Positions 25,268-32,909 of a stretch of 64,000 bases of DNA are shown here, in pieces. The position numbers and the translations under genes are program-made. The DNA is from Lactiplantibacillus pingfangensis (lineage in GTDB: Bacteria; Bacillota; Bacilli; Lactobacillales; Lactobacillaceae). Numbering within the stretch: the first letter of the stretch is position 1; each line of letters opens with the position of its first letter. The notes beneath the pieces are model-generated. The model was given only the letters and a program-made list of their open reading frames with translations. It had not been told where the DNA came from and did no database searches. The stretch lies in the NCBI RefSeq assembly GCF_005404945.1, contig NZ_BJDG01000018.1, forward strand, positions 1-64,000, given 5' to 3'.

Positions 25268-25288
25268 CTGTAACCATAAGTTTTACAG
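25268..25288. promoter_or_regulatory. Inverted repeat before the NAD(P)-binding gene
   Basis: CTGTAA-N9-TTACAG, 23 bases before the start codon. The style fits HxlR/MarR-type operators; the regulator is not in the window. Confidence 0.35.
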
Positions 25289-25311
25289 TTAAGACATTCA
25301 GGAGGGATATT

Positions 25312-25950
25312 ATGACAAAAGTACTGATCCTCGGTGCCGCTGGCCAAATCGCCCGGTTAGCCGAACAACAATTTTTAGCAACGAAAGATGTAGAACTCAC
25401 ACTTTACTTACGTAACGCCGAACGGGTCGCTGCGTTAAAGTCAGATCGCGTCAACGTCATTGATGGAGATACGACGGATGTCAACAAGCTGACCCAAGCA
25501 ATGCAAGGTCAAGATGTGGTTTATGCCAACTTGGCTGGTCAAAATATCAAAGCGCAAGCTGAGAGCGTTTTGAAGGCCATGCATGCGGCCGGCCTCAAAC
25601 GCCTCATCTGGATTTCAACCTTAGGCATCTATGACGAAGTTCCTGGCAAGTTTGGCCAATGGAACAATGATACCTTAGGCAGTTATTTGACGACCTACTA
25701 CAGTGCCGCCGAAGTCTTAGAAAATTCTGACTTGGACTATACAATCATTCGCCCAGCTTGGTTAACTAATAAAGATGAAATCGACTATGAAACAACTGGT
25801 CGTCACGATGCCTTTAAAGGGACCGAAGTTTCTCGTAAGAGTATCGCTGCGTTAGTCGTTAAACTCGCAGAAACTCCCGGTGAAAGTGTGCGTGAATCAC
25901 TCGGTGTCAACAAACCAAATACCGATGGCGACAAACCGGCTTGGTATTAA
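25312..25950 (+). CDS. NmrA/SDR-like NAD(P)-binding protein
   Basis: A 212-residue atypical short-chain dehydrogenase. The N-terminal nucleotide loop is LILGAAGQIARL, followed by VNVIDGDTTD, DVVYANLAG and RLIWISTLGIYDE. The YxxxK-like site is replaced by TYYSAAEVLENSDLDYTIIRPAWL, as in NmrA-like sensors and redox proteins. ATG at 25312 has GGAGGG; an earlier open frame has no ribosome site. A candidate operator precedes it. It may respond to redox or electrophile stress. Confidence 0.8.
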   Translation: MTKVLILGAAGQIARLAEQQFLATKDVELTLYLRNAERVAALKSDRVNVIDGDTTDVNKLTQAMQGQDVVYANLAGQNIKAQAESVLKAMHAAGLKRLIWISTLGIYDEVPGKFGQWNNDTLGSYLTTYYSAAEVLENSDLDYTIIRPAWLTNKDEIDYETTGRHDAFKGTEVSRKSIAALVVKLAETPGESVRESLGVNKPNTDGDKPAWY

Positions 25951-25970
25951 TCCAATAATATAATCGAATC

Positions 25971-26016
25971 AAATTTGCAGCCATTATTTATCATGTAATG
26001 GCTGCAAATTTTTTAA
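25971..26016 (+). terminator. Terminator after the NAD(P)-binding gene
   Basis: AAATTTGCAGCCATT pairs with AATGGCTGCAAATTT, then T-run. Confidence 0.88.
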
Positions 26017-26120
26017 TTTATTTTTCATTTTTGGCCCTATGAAATCAAGCTTTCAAAATCGAAGTCCTTTCGAGTTGACGCCGCTAAACTCGGGTGTTAA
26101 ATTGTAGACTCAATTTGAAA

Positions 26121-26147
26121 AAAACTTGGATTTTCTGATCCAATTTT
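26121..26147 (+). other. Short terminator-like hairpin before the GNAT gene
   Basis: TTGGAT/ATCCAA stem with a 6-base loop and T4, just before the AAGGAGG of the GNAT gene. With the CGAGTT/AACTCG inverted repeat upstream (about 26073-26094) it could form a small attenuator. Confidence 0.3.
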
Positions 26148-26163
26148 CAAGGAGGACTTCTAA

Positions 26164-26622
26164 ATGAATTTAAAATGGTTCGTTAAGCAATTTAACGGTC
26201 TGACGACTACCCAGTTACACGACATTTACCAATTACGCGCAAAGACGTTCGTTCAAGAACAGGCGCGCAGTTACCAAGATCCCGATAACACGGATTTTGA
26301 TGCCCGCCACGTGTTTGCTTACGATGGCAACCAGCTAGTGGCTTACGCTCGCATCTATGAACACGATGGTCTCGTCACCTTTGGCCGCATCACGACCGAC
26401 AGTAGTTACCGCGGTACTGGTCTCGGCAAACAACTCATGAATCACGTCATGGCAATTTTAAAGGTTCATTACACGACCGCGACGATTGAAATTGATGCCC
26501 AAACGCAAGTCCAAAAATTTTACGAAAAATTCGGCTTAACCACGCAGGGTGAACCATTCACAGACCTAGGTGCAGAAGTCATTAAAATGCAGGCCCCTGC
26601 TCGCGCTCTGGTCCTTGCTTAA
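26164..26622 (+). CDS. GNAT acetyltransferase, ElaA family
   Basis: A 152-residue N-acetyltransferase. The ElaA hallmark YQLRAKTFVQEQ..YQDPDNTDFDARH lies at residues 20-50, and the acetyl-CoA loop is GRITTDSSYRGTGLGKQLM near 80-95. Length is normal. AAGGAGG precedes the ATG. Substrate unknown. Confidence 0.85.
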   Translation: MNLKWFVKQFNGLTTTQLHDIYQLRAKTFVQEQARSYQDPDNTDFDARHVFAYDGNQLVAYARIYEHDGLVTFGRITTDSSYRGTGLGKQLMNHVMAILKVHYTTATIEIDAQTQVQKFYEKFGLTTQGEPFTDLGAEVIKMQAPARALVLA

Positions 26623-26662
26623 ACTCAAGTCCAGCTCAGCCATTTGACTAGCCGGACTTTTT

Positions 26663-27295
26663 TTAATCCCATTGATTAGTTTGTAGCACCTGTTTTAAAG
26701 CCGCCAGGTCAGCTTCAACGGTCGGTAAAATCTGTTTAAACCGGCGACTATAAGATGGGTGGTAGAGCGGAAAAATTGAATAGTTGCTTGCCGAGAGTTC
26801 AAACGCTTGATCCTGTGTCGACCATTGCCGAATTGGCGCTTGAATCAGCTGGCCGTGCACGGCACTAATTTTCACCTTCGGACCGAGCAGCCGTTGCAAA
26901 CCGGTATTGCCTAAGGGCACCAACAGTCGATCATGTAATTGTCGGAGTTCCATATCCAACCACGGGGCACTCGCTTCAACTTCAGCCCGGGTTGGTCGCC
27001 GATCACTTTTCCGGCCAGTAGCGCCGACTTTAAATGGCCGAGAACGCACGGCACCAGTTAAATAAATCTGATCACGCGTTAAGCTTAGCTCAGCTAACCA
27101 GCGATTCAATTCACTGCCGGCCGGCCCTTGAAACGGATGACCAACTTCCGCTTCAACCTTGCCGGGAGCCTCAGAAACCATGACGAGCACCGGTTCTAGT
27201 GACCCTTCACCCGGTACATAGCCTTCCAAGCAATCAAATTGTGATAATAAGTCACGTCCTGCCGCTTGTTGTGATGCTGTCAATAATGTTGCCAT
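26663..27295 (-). CDS. Uracil-DNA glycosylase superfamily protein without FeS ligands
   Basis: A 210-residue protein of the family 4/5-like UDG superfamily. Motif A is MVSEAPGKVEAEVGHPFQGP (near residue 35) and motif B LYHPSYSRRF (near 180). Family 4 enzymes normally carry four Cys for a [4Fe-4S] cluster; here only one Cys is seen near the N-terminus. It should bind DNA and may excise uracil or hypoxanthine, but activity is uncertain. ATG at 27295 follows GGAGGG. Confidence 0.8.
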   Translation of the reverse strand: MATLLTASQQAAGRDLLSQFDCLEGYVPGEGSLEPVLVMVSEAPGKVEAEVGHPFQGPAGSELNRWLAELSLTRDQIYLTGAVRSRPFKVGATGRKSDRRPTRAEVEASAPWLDMELRQLHDRLLVPLGNTGLQRLLGPKVKISAVHGQLIQAPIRQWSTQDQAFELSASNYSIFPLYHPSYSRRFKQILPTVEADLAALKQVLQTNQWD

Positions 27296-27465
27296 TCGTG
27301 ATCCCTCCACTTGTTAACTAATCATTTTACCCCGAACTCATCACGTCAAATTCCAGACGTCAAATCTACAGAGCTTTTGTACCAAATCTACATTTTTTGA
27401 AATCAATCACTATTATACCGGCATTTATAGCTCGTTCCAGCATACCGATGACCGCTTGCACGTGA

Positions 27466-27505
27466 TTGTGTAATGTGTCACAATGTCAATTGTAAGCGCT
27501 TTACA
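27466..27505 (+). promoter_or_regulatory. Rex-like and cre-like sites before the alcohol dehydrogenase
   Basis: 27466-27483 TTGTGTAATGTGTCACAA matches the Rex consensus TTGTGAAATNTTTCACAA with two mismatches. 27491-27505 TGTAAGCGCTTTACA is a CcpA-type palindrome with one extra base. Both lie 35-75 bases before the ATG. They suggest control by NADH/NAD+ ratio and by carbon source. Confidence 0.6.
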
Positions 27506-27540
27506 TATACGCTAAATTTCAAAAGTGAGAACTCGATATT

Positions 27541-28662
27541 ATGAAAATTAAAGCAGCCGTTGTTGATCAAGTCAATGATCCATTCGTGATTAAAGATGAC
27601 ATTGATTTATCCGAGATGGGACCAACTGATTTACAAGTCAAATTAGTTGCCAGTGGCATCTGCCATTCCGATGAGGCCATCCGTAAAGGTGACGCCTCAT
27701 TAGGTTATCCGGTTATTTTAGGCCATGAAGGCTCTGGGATCATTGAAAAAGTTGGTTCTCAGGTGAAAAATTTCGACGTTGGTGACCACATTGTGATGTC
27801 CTTCTATGCCAATGGCACCTGCGATAATTGTCTGAAAGGTACGCCAACGAAATGCCGAAACTACGCCGATTATAATCTCAGTGGCACCCGTCCCGATGGT
27901 AGTGATCATTTCCAAGAAAATGGTCACCACGTCAGCGACATGTTCGACCAATCCTCGTTCACAACTCACACCGTTGTCGACCAACGTAACGCCGTGAAAG
28001 TTGATAAGGACTTAGATTTGCGGCGACTTGGACCGCTTGGCTGTGGCTATGTCACTGGTAGTGGCACTGTTTTAAACAGCTTACAACCTCGGCCCGGTCA
28101 AACCATCGCGGTCTTCGGAACTGGTGCGGTCGGTTTAGCCGCAATGATGGCTGGTAAGATTTCTGGTTGTACCGAAGTCATTGCCGTCGATATTGTCGAT
28201 TCTCGCTTAGCGTTAGCCAAAGAACTTGGCGCAACCCACACCATCAATAGTAAAACCGAAGATCCTGTCGCAGCCATTAAAAAATTAACTAACGGCTACG
28301 GCGTTGACTTTACGGTTGATACCACCGGTGTGGAACCAGTCATGATTTCAGCCATTCATGCCTTGGCACAAGGTGGGACGGCCGCATTAATCGCTGTCAC
28401 TGCCAAAAACATTACGATCAGCTCATGGAATGACCTCTGTGTTGATGATAAAAAAGTCATCGGCGTTAATATGGGCGATTCAATCCCACAAGTTGATGTT
28501 CCTCGCCTAATCGACTTTTACAAGCACGGCATGTTCCCATTTGAAAAGACTGAAAAGTTCTACAAATTTGATCAAATTAACGAAGCAAACGCCGATTCTG
28601 TCAGCGGTAAGACCATCAAACCAGTTTTGATTATTGATGAAGACTACCAACCAGAAGCCTAA
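27541..28662 (+). CDS. Zinc-dependent alcohol dehydrogenase (aryl-alcohol/class III-like)
   Basis: A 373-residue medium-chain dehydrogenase. Catalytic zinc ligands: Cys in SGICHSDEA (near residue 40) and GHEGSGIIEKVG (near 61); Rossmann motif FGTGAVGLAAM near 195; D in AVDIVDSRLALA sets NAD preference. The structural zinc lobe reads YANGTCDNCLKGTPTKC: three Cys are present, but the first of the usual four (SCGxC in aryl-alcohol dehydrogenases) appears to be Asn. It interconverts alcohols and aldehydes; natural substrate unknown. Rex- and cre-like sites precede it. Confidence 0.87.
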   Translation: MKIKAAVVDQVNDPFVIKDDIDLSEMGPTDLQVKLVASGICHSDEAIRKGDASLGYPVILGHEGSGIIEKVGSQVKNFDVGDHIVMSFYANGTCDNCLKGTPTKCRNYADYNLSGTRPDGSDHFQENGHHVSDMFDQSSFTTHTVVDQRNAVKVDKDLDLRRLGPLGCGYVTGSGTVLNSLQPRPGQTIAVFGTGAVGLAAMMAGKISGCTEVIAVDIVDSRLALAKELGATHTINSKTEDPVAAIKKLTNGYGVDFTVDTTGVEPVMISAIHALAQGGTAALIAVTAKNITISSWNDLCVDDKKVIGVNMGDSIPQVDVPRLIDFYKHGMFPFEKTEKFYKFDQINEANADSVSGKTIKPVLIIDEDYQPEA

Positions 28663-28727
28663 AGCACGCTAGCCTTAGTCGTTAACGAATCAGCAAGAAA
28701 ACTCCTTGTTTTTCCAAGCAACAGCGC

Positions 28728-28765
28728 AAACAACGCCGACACAATTTTATGTGTCGGCGTTGTTT
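28728..28765. terminator. Terminator after alcohol dehydrogenase
   Basis: AAACAACGCCGACACA pairs perfectly with TGTGTCGGCGTTGTTT around a 6-base loop. No long T-run. Confidence 0.75.
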
Positions 28766-28772
28766 GATCGTG

Positions 28773-29068
28773 CCTGTCTAAAAGTTGCAAGTACAAAAGG
28801 AAACGTAAACCGGACCATATCAGTAACAGTCGCGCCTATACTAAACTCGTGGTGAGCGCTCCGCTAAGCTTAATAGCTGGAGGTTGGGACTGATAACATC
28901 GGTCGTGATGGTGGCGTTACATCGGCTGCTTTTTGCCGACGTTACCCCACGGACGGGCCGGGACACTTGCGATTTGTGCAAGGGTTTCCGGGCGAGGCCC
29001 AAGACGTGCTTGGCTTGGGCCGGTCCCACGACCGCATGTTATCAATCCCAACCGGAAGTGAGGCTGTT
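28773..29068. repeat. Palindromic intergenic repeat, family B, long copy
   Basis: Flanks match 94-272. The core GGTTGGGACTGATAACATCGGTC at 28883 pairs with CGACCGCATGTTATCAATCCCAACC at 29029-29053, and a GC-rich insert of about 120 bases (with GACGTTACCCCACGGACGGG and TTTCCGGGCGAGGCCCAAG) fills the loop. The insert is related to the element at 24722-24838. Confidence 0.7.
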
Positions 29069-29094
29069 GATACGATAAGGCTTAATTGTCTGGC

Positions 29095-30012
29095 TTAATC
29101 TAAATTCGGATCGCTGCGGAAACGTTGCAAAATGTAAATTGCGAAGACGACCAGCACGGAACCGATAATCTCAATAAAGCTTACTTTCAACCCTAAGAAA
29201 ATAATACTCAGAATAAAGGTGACGACCGGTTGAACCGCATCCACGATACTCACTACCGCGGATGGTGCAAATTGGAGACTATGTAACAAGGATAGAAAGG
29301 CAAAAATTGTCCCAATTAAGACGATTGCCCCAATTGACAGCACTAAACTCGGCGTGATTTTGGGTGCGCCGCGCCAAAGCGGGTGATATAAGTTAAAGAG
29401 GACTCCCGCAATCAACGTCCCCCACCCTAGAATGACGACCGGTGAATTTTCGGAGACGATTTTACGTGGCAAGACCACGTATAACGCCGCCGTTACCCCG
29501 GACAAGACACCCCAAACGAGTGCATCCATCGGAATCGCCAATTCATGAATATTTCCACGCGTAATGGCTAAGAAGACGCCCAATAATGACACGCCAAAGG
29601 CAATCATATCCGTTCGCAACGGCCATTCACGTTTGAAGGCTAAAGTTCCTAACACAATAAATAGCGGACTTAAATATTGCAAAATCGTGGCAGCGGCCGC
29701 CGTCCCTTTTTCGATACTGACGTAAAAGGTGTACATGTTCGCCATCAATCCCAAGGTCGCATAAGCCACCAGTTGGCCGACAGACGCCCAGGAATGGAAC
29801 ACTTTAAAAATACCACGGCCTTGTTGCACCGCACCAATTGCAAGTAAAATCACCCCAGCAGATAAGGTCCGGACTGATAAGAACCAGTCAGCAGGAATCG
29901 CCTGATTTTGTGAGACAAATTGCATCACCGTACCGGAAATTCCCCATAACGTCGATGCCAACATTGCCCACATGATACCTTGCATATAGCGACTTCTAGT
30001 TTTTGTTTTCAA
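29095..30012 (-). CDS. EamA/DMT-family membrane transporter
   Basis: A 305-residue protein with about ten hydrophobic segments in two EamA repeats (WAMLASTLWGISGTVMQF at the start; LSGVTAALYVVLPRK at the start of the second). It probably exports small metabolites or amino acids; substrate unknown. The start is TTG at 30012, with GGGGT upstream. Confidence 0.82.
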   Translation of the reverse strand: MKTKTRSRYMQGIMWAMLASTLWGISGTVMQFVSQNQAIPADWFLSVRTLSAGVILLAIGAVQQGRGIFKVFHSWASVGQLVAYATLGLMANMYTFYVSIEKGTAAAATILQYLSPLFIVLGTLAFKREWPLRTDMIAFGVSLLGVFLAITRGNIHELAIPMDALVWGVLSGVTAALYVVLPRKIVSENSPVVILGWGTLIAGVLFNLYHPLWRGAPKITPSLVLSIGAIVLIGTIFAFLSLLHSLQFAPSAVVSIVDAVQPVVTFILSIIFLGLKVSFIEIIGSVLVVFAIYILQRFRSDPNLD

Positions 30013-30100
30013 TTCTCATTTACCCCAATTAATCAATTAATGGCAATATTATACCGGGGCTTGATTAAAACTCACTGAAAATTTGTCGCGAATTTTCAAT

Positions 30101-30139
30101 AAAAAACAATGGACTCGAGCAAAAACGCCGAATCCATTT
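30101..30139 (-). terminator. Terminator of the VIT1 pair
   Basis: AATGGA...TCCATT hairpin with an inner TCG/CGA and T6 on the minus strand. Confidence 0.7.
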
Positions 30140-30163
30140 CATTAGTCATTTGATATTGATATT

Positions 30164-30862
30164 TTAAAATAATGTCCCGATATAGTAGTGAATAAACATG
30201 GTAATAATACCGACAATCACATTTCGCGTCACCGCTGTCTTAACGTTACCTTTGCCCAGCACGGCTGACAAATAACCCGTTAATGCCACTGACAATGACA
30301 CGGCAACGATCGTCCCAGGCCATTTGAGTGCCGTGGGTAAAAACGTCATGGCGACCAATGGAAAGACCCCGCCTGCCGAAGCCGAAAATAAGGAAGAAAA
30401 GGCCGCATCCCACGGATTCATATAATGGCCTAACTTCATATCGTATTTGATACTGACCATTGTCTCTAGTGGTTTCTTGGCCAATAAATCTTTACCAATC
30501 GCAACCGCGGTTGCTTCTGTTACGCCTAGCGTCATATAGTGTCGCTTAACGGCTGCGAGTTCATCATCAAAATTCGTCTTTAACAATTGCCGTTCCTTTT
30601 CAACGACTGCTTTTTCAGTATCCTTTTGGGTGCTAACTGAAGCATACTCACCTGAAGCCATTGAAAAAGCACACGCCAATAAATCAGATAGCCCGGCGAT
30701 AAATATCGTAAATTGATTGCTCGTTGCCGCCGCAACACTGAATAACACCCCAACGACCGTTAAAATACCGTCATTCGACCCTAGCACGCCGGCCCGTAAA
30801 GTATTCAGTTTTTCGTCCATCGTTTTAGTTTTATCATTGGACTTTGTTTTTGACATCATCAT
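30164..30862 (-). CDS. VIT1/CCC1-family iron/manganese transporter, second copy
   Basis: A 232-residue membrane protein of the vacuolar iron transporter family. LRAGVLGSNDGILTVVGVLFSVA near residue 22 and FSMASGEYASVSTQKD near 85 are the two family motifs; a soluble acidic/basic helix region (100-145) is the metal-binding domain, followed by three membrane segments. GGGGGAG precedes the ATG at 30862. It lies 24 bases after its paralogue; the pair should move Fe(II) or Mn(II) outward or into stores. Confidence 0.88.
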   Translation of the reverse strand: MMMSKTKSNDKTKTMDEKLNTLRAGVLGSNDGILTVVGVLFSVAAATSNQFTIFIAGLSDLLACAFSMASGEYASVSTQKDTEKAVVEKERQLLKTNFDDELAAVKRHYMTLGVTEATAVAIGKDLLAKKPLETMVSIKYDMKLGHYMNPWDAAFSSLFSASAGGVFPLVAMTFLPTALKWPGTIVAVSLSVALTGYLSAVLGKGNVKTAVTRNVIVGIITMFIHYYIGTLF

Positions 30863-30886
30863 CTGCCAACTCCCCCTTAATTCTCG

Positions 30887-31564
30887 CTATGCAAATAAGT
30901 GACCAATGAAATACGTCACTAGCATCGTCAACAATCCCGCAACAACATTACGGAAAACGCTGTGCTTCCGGTCGGCATTCCCTAAAACTGCCGCAGAATA
31001 ACCAGTAATTGCTAACGCAATTGCGACCGCAACGACCGTCGCTAAGACTTTGATGCGTGCCGGGAAAAAGGTAATTGAGACTAACGGTAAAATTGACCCG
31101 GTTGGGAATGAAATCATTGACGCAATCCCTGCTGCATAGGGACTAATAAATTCACTCGGATTAAATCCATAACGTTCACGAACCGTTGTCACCAGGGCAT
31201 CATCTTGCATCATTTCCTTAGTTGCCTGTTGCGCTAATGGCGCACTAATCCCCTGATCGACATACTTTTGCATGACCATCTTGCTTTCATGCTCATAATC
31301 CGTTTCTAAAGCGGCTTTCTGACGTTTAATGGCCATTTTTTGAGCATCTTTTTGCGTATTAACCGAGACATATTCGCCCATCGCCATCGAAATTGTTCCG
31401 GCTAACATCCCCGCCAAGCCTGAAATCAAAATTGAATAACTATTGGTGGTTGCTCCGGCGACCCCGACAACAATCCCTGCGACAGAAAGAATACCATCAT
31501 TGGCACCCATCACACTCGCCCGTAAAACGTTAACGCGTTGCGCTAAAGTCCTTTTTTGTTTCAT
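30887..31564 (-). CDS. VIT1/CCC1-family iron/manganese transporter, first copy
   Basis: A 225-residue paralogue of the next gene. Motifs: LRASVMGANDGILSVAGIVVGVAG near residue 14 and ISMAMGEYVSVNTQKD near 65, metal-binding helix region 85-135, and C-terminal membrane helices. GGGGGTT precedes the ATG. A PerR/Fur-like box lies 25 bases upstream, so the operon is probably controlled by metal or peroxide. Confidence 0.9.
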   Translation of the reverse strand: MKQKRTLAQRVNVLRASVMGANDGILSVAGIVVGVAGATTNSYSILISGLAGMLAGTISMAMGEYVSVNTQKDAQKMAIKRQKAALETDYEHESKMVMQKYVDQGISAPLAQQATKEMMQDDALVTTVRERYGFNPSEFISPYAAGIASMISFPTGSILPLVSITFFPARIKVLATVVAVAIALAITGYSAAVLGNADRKHSVFRNVVAGLLTMLVTYFIGHLFA

Positions 31565-31588
31565 TTGTTACAACCCCCATTAGCTACT

Positions 31589-31603
31589 TTATAATCATTA
31601 TCA
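31589..31603. promoter_or_regulatory. Fur/PerR-like box of the VIT1 operon
   Basis: TTATAATCATTATCA differs from the PerR box TTATAATNATTATAA at one position. It lies 25 bases upstream of the first VIT1 gene and probably overlaps its promoter. Confidence 0.7.
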
Positions 31604-31790
31604 CCTAGTAGATGTTATTCCTTTTTGTTTAAAAATGCAAGCTGTTTCGGCATAAAAAGTTATGTATCCCTAAATTCAATCCAAGTGTACCATTAATTTC
31701 ATTGTTTTGTTAAATTAACTAAAACTTGATTGACCTAAAGCTGTGCGATCAATCACGACTGATCACTAGGAAACCGACTAATTTAGACAC

Positions 31791-31823
31791 AAAAAAGCGC
31801 CTAACCCTAATCAGTTAGACGTT
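31791..31823 (-). terminator. Terminator of the choloylglycine hydrolase gene
   Basis: AACGTCTAAC...GGTTAGGCGC hairpin with T6 on the minus strand. Confidence 0.8.
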
Positions 31824-31828
31824 CTTGA

Positions 31829-32818
31829 TTAATTGACTGCATTAAATTGTTGGGTAGTAGCTAACGCAAATTCAGTTGGTTCGGCTGCTGTCATTAGGTC
31901 TTCCGTCAACGCAACCCGGGTGATCGTTTGATCATTATATGGTTGCATATAAAATGCTGGTTCAGCCATACTCATATATGACCGATATTGCGTATAATCC
32001 GCAGAACCATCTGACTTAATTTTGACCCCTTTAGGAATTTCAACCGAATTTAACATGTGTGATAAGGCATTCACCGCATCACCATCAGTCTCAACCTCAT
32101 CCGTATGTTCACGGTTAAAGACCGTCCGAATGAAACGTGAAGGTGAGGTGTAGTCCCCAGGCATGCCTAAGGCGCCAGTTCCTGGGCCAAAAGCATTCAC
32201 CGTTAACTCACCATATTGCCGATTAACGGCATGTGGTTCTGGTTGGAGTTCCACGTAATTGCTCAAGTTTTTTAAATGCCAATCAAAGTCGGGTGAATTG
32301 GTCATGACACCAACCGGATTCTTCATATAATGCATGCCATCAGCTTCTTGTTCCAAAACATAGGTCTCGCCTTGGCGATCGCTGATAATCCAGTGTAATG
32401 GCACGACGATATTCAACAACGGTGCGGCAGATTCGGTAATCGTTAAGTCCGCGAGCCGGTCAGCCAGTTCAGCGGTGTTCTTAACATTACCTAAAATCCA
32501 CATAATGACTTCATGTGGCGCCAAGTTGATTTGACCATCAACCGGTTCCATGGCGTAGTGCGCCTGCCCGGCAAAATACAACGCTGCAGCACTGACACCA
32601 TATTCATTAACCCCATCGACTAGAATATAGCCGTTCAAATCACGCCCAGTTCCCGCAAAACTGTATGGCGTGTCAAAGCCTGTCGGATTCGAGACACTCG
32701 TAAAGTGGTGTTGTCGAGGAATTACCACCGGTCGACCACCGAGTTCAAAGGCAAAATCCATTGTCCGGGCTAAGAATTGATCACCACCCGTTGTTTGATA
32801 CGTTAAACTTGTACACAT
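31829..32818 (-). CDS. Choloylglycine hydrolase / penicillin V acylase family enzyme
   Basis: A 329-residue N-terminal-nucleophile hydrolase. ATG TGT at 32818 places the catalytic Cys at residue 2 (MCTSLTY), exposed after Met removal; AAGGAAG is upstream. An earlier GTG would add three residues and spoil this. FLARTMDFAFELG supplies the Arg and Asp near 16-20, GVMTNSPDFDWHL the Asn region near 170, and SPSRFIR the late Arg near 225. Members split conjugated bile salts or N-acyl amides such as penicillin V. Which one applies cannot be read. It may be the L. plantarum bsh3 counterpart. Confidence 0.87.
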   Translation of the reverse strand: MCTSLTYQTTGGDQFLARTMDFAFELGGRPVVIPRQHHFTSVSNPTGFDTPYSFAGTGRDLNGYILVDGVNEYGVSAAALYFAGQAHYAMEPVDGQINLAPHEVIMWILGNVKNTAELADRLADLTITESAAPLLNIVVPLHWIISDRQGETYVLEQEADGMHYMKNPVGVMTNSPDFDWHLKNLSNYVELQPEPHAVNRQYGELTVNAFGPGTGALGMPGDYTSPSRFIRTVFNREHTDEVETDGDAVNALSHMLNSVEIPKGVKIKSDGSADYTQYRSYMSMAEPAFYMQPYNDQTITRVALTEDLMTAAEPTEFALATTQQFNAVN

Positions 32819-32909
32819 GGGACTCACTTCCTTGATTTCAATACTATTATTTTAGCACCTAAATCAAGGAGACACACGCATTTGCAACAATTAATTTACG
32901 GTCATCAGT

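Noticed and set aside
28841-29078. ORFs of 62-64 residues on both strands
   Set aside because: They lie in the family B repeat and mirror each other; no ribosome site.
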